Assembly (NCBI RefSeq): GCF_000247695.1
Contig: NW_004624865.1
Span: forward strand, 1,748,329-1,812,328
Direction of reading: 5' to 3'
DNA: 64,000 nt
Origin: Heterocephalus glaber
Taxonomy: Eukaryota > Chordata > Mammalia > Rodentia > Bathyergidae
Program-made: the position numbers and the translations under genes
Notes under the pieces: model-generated
What the model was told of the DNA's origin: nothing
The model's input: only the letters and a program-made list of their open reading frames with translations
The model's database searches: none
Part shown: positions 57,719 to 64,000 of the stretch, piece after piece
Position numbering within the stretch: position 1 is the stretch's first letter
Layout: every line of letters starts with the position of its first letter

Positions 57719-58205
57719 CAGTACACCAATTCCTGGGTTCAGAGTAGTGGCCTTCTAGATCCTTGAGGTGACCTGTTGTCTGGGAGGGCTTCTGGCTGGG
57801 ACCTGAGCACACTTGGGGTGGTATCTAGGCTTGCTTCTCACTCGGCCCCTATGTAGCTATTGTCTGGGAGGGACTTTGGCTGGGGCTGTGCACCCCAGTT
57901 TCTGTTGTCTGCACAGGCTTTGGCTAGGGTCTCCTCACACTTATCAATGGTATAGGCATGAACCTCTAGGTATTGCTTGTGTGTCTGTACAGCTCTTCTC
58001 CAGGCAGGTCCCTGGCTGTGGCCGATGGTATCGCGAGCCTCTGGCTGAAGCACATGTGTCCATGCAGCCCCTTTCTGGGGAGACCTTTGGCTTGGGCAGG
58101 TGTGCCCAAACCTCTTGGGTCAGGTGGAGCCCTGATTGGGATCTGCCTGCAGCTGTGCTGGCCTGGGCCACACAGCTGCTCCCTGGGATATTCATGCACT
58201 TAGGG
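57719..58205 (-). promoter_or_regulatory. L1 5' UTR (internal promoter region)
   Basis: GC-rich sequence directly upstream of ORF1, unlike the AT-rich flank. A motif close to GTCTGGGAGGGCTTCTGGCT recurs on the plus strand at 57777, 57861 and, more diverged, 57906. In L1 the promoter sits in the 5' UTR; activity of this copy is unknown. The 5' boundary is estimated from base composition. Confidence 0.6.
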
Positions 58206-58487
58206 ATGGAGCTCCACTATTGATTTAATGTGTTCCTTACAGGGATGGGCTCATATTTTAATGTGAAAGGCAGTTTTCCTGCGTCTCATATATGAGGACT
58301 TCAGTGCAAGTCCATAGGTTGGATGGATGAATCAGCAAGGACAAGAGGAGTGTGCTCTTCCTGTGGGCCTATTTAAGCAGGCTGTGAATCAAGTGAAAGT
58401 ACTCTCAGGGTGTCATGGGGGCAGGTGCCTGGCATGCTGGTGAAGAGGGAGATCAAAACATCTACACAGAATATTTGGAGAGGAGGC
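58206..58487. other. Unassigned non-coding sequence
   Basis: Flank of the L1 5' end; no repeat or exon was recognised. Confidence 0.4.
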
Positions 58488-58690
58488 CAACATTTATGTC
58501 GCATCTACTATGTGACAAGTCCATTATACACATTGTGTCTTTTGAACTCATATGGGCTCCTTTTTAGAAATGAAGGAAATGGAACTCACAGTGGCAAAAT
58601 GATGTGTGTTTCCTTCACAGCTGCAGAATTTCTTGTCTTGGACTTGAAATAACACATTGGTCTGACTCTAAAACTCATGCTTTTCAGGAC
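58488..58690 (-). repeat. MIR SINE
   Basis: Reverse-strand MIR order: GCATCTACTATGTGACAAGT, CATTATACACATTGTGTCTT, then TTAGAAATGAAGGAAATGGA and TGGTCTGACTCTAAAACTCA. Confidence 0.7.
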
Positions 58691-59436
58691 TGTGCTGACT
58701 CCTGTTTTCTCCTCTCTGAGTACCCCTTAGGGACTAAGTAGGCCTGTGCAATTTCCTAGACCAGAATGACTTGCTTTGTAGGAAGACTTTCAGAAAAGGA
58801 GAGCCAGAGCTGTTTCTCCCACTTCTTACCTGGTTGATCCAGGAAGGGAGAAACTGAAGTGGAGGGCAAGGACTGGTCAATCCTGGCTCCTCCCTTCAGG
58901 CCAGAGAGCCGTCACCATTCACAGGATGATTTGGTAGAGGTTGGAACTGTACTGAAAAGCCTGGGTGTGGCCTCTCCCAGGAGATGAAAGGGAGCCTTTA
59001 TGACTGAATGGTGTTTTCAAAAAGAGCTGGGGAGTGGCCCCTAATTATGGAGCGAAACCTTAAGCACCCAAGGAAGAACTAGCAACAGTAGAGAGACCTT
59101 TGAAGTCCACACAGTACTTTCTATGGCTGGTGGCCACACTGTAAAAGAAGAAATCACTGCACTTACTGGAGATCTTCTGTGTTTCAGAACCACAGTGGCC
59201 ATTTCACAAATATGCTCTCATGGATGTGCGGGAACAACAACAGGTCTGTGGCCACTTGTTTGTCTTCATGATAATGACCCTGAGGGTCCTAAAGTCAAGC
59301 AATGTATTTGCTTTTTTTATACCCTGCCAGTCAATAAGCCACCTACCATGACCTGCCTACGTGTTTCCATCCCTTCCTCAAGTCATTTCTAATCTCGAAC
59401 TGAATGAAAAAAATTACAGGTTTTTAGAAGGTAAAA
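58691..59436. other. Unassigned non-coding sequence
   Basis: No repeat was named. The 89-codon ORF at 59123-59392 lacks a domain. Confidence 0.4.
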
Positions 59437-59513
59437 TCTGAGTTTATGTCTCGCAAGTCTGTTTTCTTTCAACATGATGGGAATTAGTGTAAAACTGAGA
59501 AATTACCTAGGAA
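59437..59513. repeat. 77-bp direct repeat, copy B
   Basis: 74 of 77 bases are identical to 51829-51905, in the same orientation. The following sequence (GGACTGGACAAATTTC) is not found after copy A. Confidence 0.9.
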
Positions 59514-60599
59514 GGACTGGACAAATTTCATAGGCAAGATTCCAGTTCAGAAATCATAGAAGAAAGTCTGCCATAAACTTGAGAAGCTATGCACAGTCTG
59601 GAAAAGCTGTTTCCATTTTAAGAGATCTGGGCAAGATATAAAAGTAGGAAGAGAAGAAGGGGATTATCTGCTCAAATAGGCAAAATGCAATAAAAATTTA
59701 AACCCTAAATATACGGTGGCTATCAGAAATAATCATGGAGAACGAGACTGTGGAACCTGGTTAATTTAGGAACAAAAGGAACCATCTCCCCCCTCCCCCC
59801 AGCTGTCTGCCATTTCTAGCCATAGTCACAGATGCCACGCAATGTTGTTAAAAACAAAACTGATCTTGAATGATAGAAACCTATGGCCCGGTCCAGAAAC
59901 CAGTTGAAGGGATGCCTGTGTGTTACACAGTCTCACTCAGCCTCCTGAACTGCCTCTTCTGTGGGTTGCTATGGCACTGAAGAGAGATGTTGAGTGGTCA
60001 CAAATCATCAAGACGAAAGAAAAAAATAGATGGGGATGTTCATTTTTACAAGTAGTTCGCCAAGCTCTTCATTTTTAAACAGATTTGAGCCTCTGAGGAC
60101 ATAGTGAAAAAAAAAGCACACAATAAAACAGGGTCAAGAAAGCTTGACAGGGACTGAGGCTTGAGAAAAAAACATGTTCCTGGCCTAATAATAAGGGATT
60201 TAAGATGCGGAATAAGATAAACAAAGGAAGAAAGACAGAGTAGGCTGGCTTCAACCCAGTGTATTGTATTAAAAATGACAGAAAGAAACAGGAACAAGTT
60301 AGAGCCTGTGCTGGCTCCTACGTCATTGTTCATCACCGCAATTGTTCAAGAGCAAGCAGATGGTGTGGAGGAGGTTGCCACATTGTATGCAGTGATACAT
60401 AAGTTGCCCTCAAATTTTAAGATTTTATAAAAGGCCACCCAGTGCAGCAGGATCAGCTGCAAAATGCATTATCAGTGATCCTGACAAAAGTTTAGAAAAA
60501 AACTCACTTTTACATCAAATATACAGATAAATCAGGTATACCCACCTTGATACTGAGATATGGCCAGTTGTGGTACAACCCAGACCAAAAAGCCAAGAT
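59514..60599. other. Unassigned non-coding sequence
   Basis: No repeat or exon was identified. The 96-codon minus-strand ORF at 60046-60336 has hydrophobic stretches but no recognisable family. Confidence 0.35.
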
Positions 60600-60745
60600 G
60601 TTCATTCACTAGGTCGTTGTATGATCTTGGGCAAGTTCTTTAACTTGATTACTCCTAGGTCTCCTTATCTCTAAGAAGAAATTGTTAGGCTGTGTAGGAA
60701 ACTCCCTAAGGTCACTCTAGCTCTGGTAATCTAAAGTACTATTAT
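60600..60745 (+). repeat. MIR/MIR3-like SINE
   Basis: Forward phrase ATGATCTTGGGCAAGTTCTT, then CCTAAGGTCACTCTAGCTCT and GGTAATCTAAAG, the end type of MIR3-like elements. Confidence 0.6.
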
Positions 60746-61205
60746 TCCACAACAAAAAGTTGGCCAGAAACAGAACTGTTCCATGGAAAGAAAGGAGTTT
60801 CCTACATGTCAAAGAAAGGTCACTCTAAATTGAGTACAACAAAAGGATAATCAAATCCCTCTCTGACTGAGCAAAGAATTAAGTATGGGGAGAGGCTGAG
60901 CTAAAAAAGAAAAAGTTTTTCCTTTACATTTCAGTTGCCTGTGGCAAAAGCAATTTCTGTTAACTATCATTAACTTTAATTCTGCTTTCAAAATTATAAG
61001 ATCCTAAATTATAGATGGTTTATAATCATAATTACCCACAAATATTATGAGATTTTTTTCTTAGCTATTACCTTTCATTTAAGACCCTGAATTTCACATC
61101 CACATTCTTTCACTTTGATTTTTCTCATCCCTTTTGCTTCTTCCTCTTCTTTCCAAAATATCCTTTTATAAAAGTCTGAGTCCATGATATGCATTTTAAA
61201 AAATT
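60746..61205. other. Unassigned AT-rich non-coding sequence
   Basis: No feature was recognised. Confidence 0.4.
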
Positions 61206-61262
61206 TATCTGGTGCAAGGACCCAAGTTCTATCCCTGGTACCCTGGTACCCCCCCCAAAAAA
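61206..61262 (+). mobile_element. ID SINE, 3' fragment
   Basis: Only the B-box half is present (GTGCAAGGACCCAAGTTCTA, TCCCTGGTACC), with the GGTACC end doubled, then a C/A-rich tail. Confidence 0.7.
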
Positions 61263-61302
61263 ATTTATCAATATGACTTATATTCTTCTATGAGATAGAT
61301 AC

Positions 61303-61482
61303 TTTTTTCCCAGTACTGGTAATTGAACCCAGGGCCTTCTCACTGAGTTACATCACCAGCCCTTTTTTATATTTTTATTTTGAGGGATGTTCTCTCTAAA
61401 TCACTAAGTTACCCAGGCTGGGCTCTCACTTGTGATGGTTCTCAGTCTCCTAGAGTGCTAGGATTACAGGCACCACCAGATG
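61303..61482 (-). mobile_element. Composite B1-dID SINE
   Basis: The reverse strand gives an ID-like unit (inverse of CTGGTAATTGAACCCAGGGC) and a B1 unit (inverse of CTAAGTTACCCAGGCTGGGC and AGAGTGCTAGGATTACAGGC). Confidence 0.88.
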
Positions 61483-61716
61483 GACTCTCCTTTTTACTCT
61501 AGTCTCAAAAATCTGATGTCCTCCTTTTGCATGGCCTTGGAAGAAATAGCCATTGAGCTGGAAGGACAAATGCTGGGTACACAGTGTTCTTAGGATCATG
61601 AAAGCCTTCTTCGACACAAGTTTATTTTAGACAGATGACCCAGTGCAAACTGGAAGGTTTGGACAAGACGCTAACAGGATATAACCGAGAAGCAAAAAAA
61701 AAAAAATCTATTCCTG
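61483..61716. other. Unassigned spacer between two composite SINEs
   Basis: No feature was recognised apart from a short A run before 61701. Confidence 0.4.
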
Positions 61717-61900
61717 GGAAGAGCATGGTGTCATATGCCTATAACCCGAGCATCTGGGAAGTTGAAGCAGGAAGATAGAAAGTTTGAGCCTAGCCTGGGC
61801 AATTTAGCAACTAAGTGAGACTCTGTCTCAAAAAGGAGGAGGGGAGCTGGGGATGTAGCTCAGTGTGGAGACCCTGGGTTCAACACCTGCCCCATGCTGG
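61717..61900 (+). mobile_element. Composite B1-dID SINE with 17-bp target-site duplication
   Basis: A complete dimer: B1 unit (GGTGTCATATGCCTATAACC, AGTTTGAGCCTAGCCTGGGC, GAGACTCTGTCTCAAAAAGG) then an ID-like unit (GGAGCTGGGGATGTAGCTCA, CCCTGGGTTCAACACCTGCC). Direct repeats 61700-61716 and 61901-61917 (AAAAAAATCTATT-CTG, one mismatch) bracket it. Confidence 0.93.
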
Positions 61901-61969
61901 AAAAAAATCTATTTCTGAGTTTCTTGCTGATAAAGGAGGACCAAAACAAAGGAGAATAAAGGGAATAAA

Positions 61970-62060
61970 GGTAACTATTGTTCAGTGCTTACTGTGTCCC
62001 AGGCACACAGTTAAGTCCTTTCAAATCATTGTTCCATGTTCTAGTCATTTTTAAGTCTTT
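61970..62060 (-). repeat. MIR SINE fragment
   Basis: Reverse-strand MIR phrase TTCAGTGCTTACTGTGTCCC, AGGCACACAGTTAAGTCCTT, then CAAATCATTGTTCCATG. Confidence 0.6.
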
Positions 62061-62092
62061 ATCTCATAAAATCAGCACAGTCACTTAGCACC

Positions 62093-62395
62093 TACAGGTT
62101 GAATGGCCCTTGTTTGAAAACCTTTGTACCAGATGTGTTTCAGAGTTTGGAATATTTATATATACATAATGAGATATCTTGTAGATTGGGCTAAAGTCTA
62201 AACAAAAAATTATATTTCATATTCTTCTTGTATACCTTGCCTGAAGTTAATTTCATATATTTTGTATGTGTGTCTCTTTTGTGACTGTGACTTGTCATGT
62301 GAGGTTCACTGTAGACTTTTCTATTTTTAGTGAAAGTGTCAGATTTGGGGGAATTTTAGATTTGGATTTTCAGGTTACATACGTTCAATTTGTTC
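62093..62395. repeat. Ancient DNA-transposon-like repeat
   Basis: GGAATATTTATATATACATA, ATGAGATATCTTGTAGATTG, GCCTGAAGTTAATTTCATAT and the outer pair ACAGGTTGAATGGCC / TTTCAGGTTACATA recall a widespread eutherian non-autonomous DNA transposon. I cannot name it with confidence. Confidence 0.4.
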
Positions 62396-62884
62396 TATAT
62401 GCAAACATCTTGTTAAGTACTTTAAAGTCTTTTCCATTGTCTTCTCATAGTTCACGAAGCCCCTTGACAAGAACTGCATGCGTGTAAGCCACTTGCTGGA
62501 TCCCATACCACTGGTACCTGGCTGAAACAAGGCACACACGCAGTTTTCTCAGCCTCATGGCCATATTCTTCTTCTTCTGTCCTAGCTACTTCCAAATTAG
62601 AGATATGGAAAGTAAAGTAAGTGGTGTATGGCAGCCCCTGGAGGATGTGATCAAGCCCCTGAACAAAACTGGTCCCAATGTTGAGGCTAATGATGCTCTG
62701 TAGGTATCAAGTAGGTGTGAAAAGATACATTACTCCCATGGTGGAGCTTTCTGGGAGGGAGAGTAGACACGCAGGATGGGCTCCTTCTTGTGAAGGGAAG
62801 GGCAAATGGTTATAGGTTTTGTACTGGTTAAGGACTGAGGACAGAGAAAATCCATGGGAACACAGTCTGGGCATTCTACAGTGT
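62396..62884. other. Unassigned non-coding sequence
   Basis: No repeat or exon was identified. Confidence 0.4.
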
Positions 62885-63190
62885 ATCAGTCATGTTCACA
62901 TTGCAAGGCTTTCACATTACAATGAGAAAAGGTTAAAGGAAGAAAGGAAGGTTCATTTTAACTCACAGTTTCAGTGTGTTCAGTCCATGGTCAGTTGGCT
63001 CCAAGTCACAAATACCAGCAGCAGAAGGGCATGTTGGAGGGAAGCTGCTCAGATCATGGTTTGGAAGCAGGGAGAGAAGAGAGGAGCGGGGGACAGAAAT
63101 GCACCCTTCCAAGTCACACCCCGGTGACCGCCTCCAATCTGAACGTGAGACCTTTGGGGGAGATTTAAATCTGAACCCTAACACACGGTT
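62885..63190 (-). mobile_element. MaLR-type LTR
   Basis: Reverse-strand MaLR: AACTCACAGTTTCAGTGTGT, TCCATGGTCAGTTGGCTCCA (inverse of the TGGAGCCA...CCATGGACTGAA signature), then GGAAGCTGCTCAGATCATGG and CCCTAACACACGG at the far end. Confidence 0.7.
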
Positions 63191-63329
63191 TGAACTTACC
63201 TCAGGTACAAATGAAGGGTGCACCCAGGCTTTCTAATCAGCTTTCACAGGTATGCGGCAAGAGGAAAGCAGAGAGATAGTGTCTCCATGTTGTCAGTGGT
63301 CACACATTAAAAATGGAGTTGGCTGCACA

Positions 63330-63510
63330 AGCATGGTGGGGCCTGAGTGTAGCTCCAGAACTTCGGGAGACTGAGGCAACAGCATCACAAGCTCAACTCA
63401 GCCTGGGCGACTCAGAAACTTATTGTGACCTAGTCTCAAACTAAGAGATAAAAAAGGGTAGAGGCTGTAGCCCATTGTGAGGGTCCTGGGTTCAATCTCC
63501 AGTACTGCAA
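63330..63510 (+). mobile_element. Composite B1-dID SINE
   Basis: B1 unit (GCATGGTGGGGCCTGAGTGT, ACTTCGGGAGACTGAGGCAA, CTCAGCCTGGGCGACTCAGA) then ID-like unit (GGGTAGAGGCTGTAGCCCAT, TGGGTTCAATCTCCAGTACT). Its tail runs into the purine tract. Confidence 0.88.
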
Positions 63511-63705
63511 GGAAGAAGAGGAAAAGGAGGAGAAGGAAATAAAAGAATATTAAGAAGGAGGAGGAGGACCAGGAAGGATGAGGACAGGAATGCTGATTAG
63601 GAAGAAGGGAGGAGGAGAAGCAGAAGAGGAGGAGGGAGGTGAAGATGGAGAGGAGGATGAGAAGGAGGGAGAAGAAGAGGAAAAGAAAAAGAAGGAAGGA
63701 AAAAA
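63511..63705. repeat. Purine-rich GGA/GAA tract
   Basis: About 195 bp almost wholly G and A (GAAGAGGAAAAGGAGGAGAA, GGAGGAGGACCAGGAAGG), probably grown from the SINE tail. The short minus-strand ORF (63597-63821) is low-complexity. Confidence 0.88.
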
Positions 63706-63778
63706 ATGGAATCAGCCTCTGCTATTCTAATTAAGCTGAGTGTATAGACACTGTTTCCTGAGTCGAGATTCAGAAAGA

Positions 63779-63879
63779 GGCAGTGAGAGCACAGCTCAGT
63801 CGTAGAACACTTGCTTAGCAAGTACAGAGATCTAGGTTCAACCCTATCACCAAAATAATAAATAGATAAATAAATGACA
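63779..63879 (+). mobile_element. ID SINE with 13-bp target-site duplication
   Basis: A box ACAGCTCAGTCG, then TTGCTTAGCAAGTACAGAGA and the B box AGGTTCAACCCT; the tail has AAATAGATAAATAAATG. Direct repeats AGATTCAGAAAGA at 63766-63778 and 63880-63892 are identical. Its middle differs from the ID at 33491, so it belongs to another ID subtype. Confidence 0.9.
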
Positions 63880-63892
63880 AGATTCAGAAAGA

Positions 63893-64000
63893 TTACTTAG
63901 GCAATGATGTCTACCCCACATCCTTCTTTCCCTGATGCTCAACCCGGAATGACACAAGAGAGCAGCACCCGCCTCATACTCTGTGCCTGCAACATCTTCT
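63893..64000. other. Unassigned sequence at window end
   Basis: No feature was recognised. Confidence 0.4.

Larger units (their letters stand above)
52415..58205 (-). mobile_element. Near full-length L1 LINE
   Basis: A 5.8-kb minus-strand L1 with 5' UTR (about 57719-58205), ORF1 (56620-57718), a short spacer, ORF2 (52739-56514) and a 3' UTR with its purine tract (plus-strand pyrimidines at 52500-52660), ending in AATATAATGAATTTTAAAAAA. Frameshifts and stops interrupt ORF2, and ORF1 is split. It cannot move itself now but is young enough that domains are readable. No target duplication was found, so the ends carry about 30 bp of uncertainty. Confidence 0.93.

Noticed and set aside
1..64000. 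A new multi-gene system such as an operon, defence island or biosynthetic cluster
   Set aside because: The window is vertebrate intergenic or intronic DNA; all convincing coding similarity belongs to L1 and mariner remnants. No new system can be supported.

Overview
This window is mammalian nuclear DNA from a non-coding region, and I find no host protein-coding exon, structural RNA gene or CRISPR array in it. The interspersed repeats indicate a rodent. tRNA-derived ID SINEs (A box reading TAGCTCAGTGG, B box around AGTTCGATCC) sit beside composite SINEs made of a 7SL-derived B1 unit joined to an ID-like unit. That B1-dID arrangement is known from squirrel-related rodents (Sciuromorpha). MIR, MLT1/MaLR and mariner relics give the older eutherian background. 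Species assignment is inference; the closest fit is a squirrel, mountain-beaver or dormouse-type genome.

Layout. 0-10 kb: 5'-truncated L1 pieces, two ID SINEs with target-site duplications, a MaLR LTR, a (TTTC)n tract and a mariner relic that folds into a roughly 120-bp-arm palindrome. 10-20 kb: an L1 with a 5' inversion, an MLT1 LTR beside a solo endogenous-retrovirus LTR (15.18-15.72 kb), and L1 3' ends. 20-30 kb: sparse, mainly MaLR LTRs, MIRs and a 100-N assembly gap at 28.8 kb. 30-39 kb: heavily nested, with an ancient L1 hosting an ID and a MaLR LTR, another ancient L1 hosting a young inverted L1 with target-site duplications, and an MLT1-like LTR hosting a small DNA transposon. 40-52 kb: several MLT1/MaLR LTRs and MIRs. 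52.4-58.2 kb: a near full-length minus-strand L1 with 5' UTR, ORF1 and ORF2, carrying inactivating lesions. 58-64 kb: MIRs, composite SINEs, an old DNA-transposon-like repeat and a purine-rich tract.

No genes work together here. The coding capacity that can be seen belongs to dead or dying L1 copies and one mariner transposase fragment. The most interesting items are insertion structures: twin-primed L1s, nested elements with readable target duplications, the mariner palindrome, and a 77-bp direct duplication whose copies start 7.6 kb apart on either side of the large L1. Repeat family names come from recall of consensus sequences, not from a database search. Most element ends without a stated target-site duplication are accurate only to about 10-30 bp.
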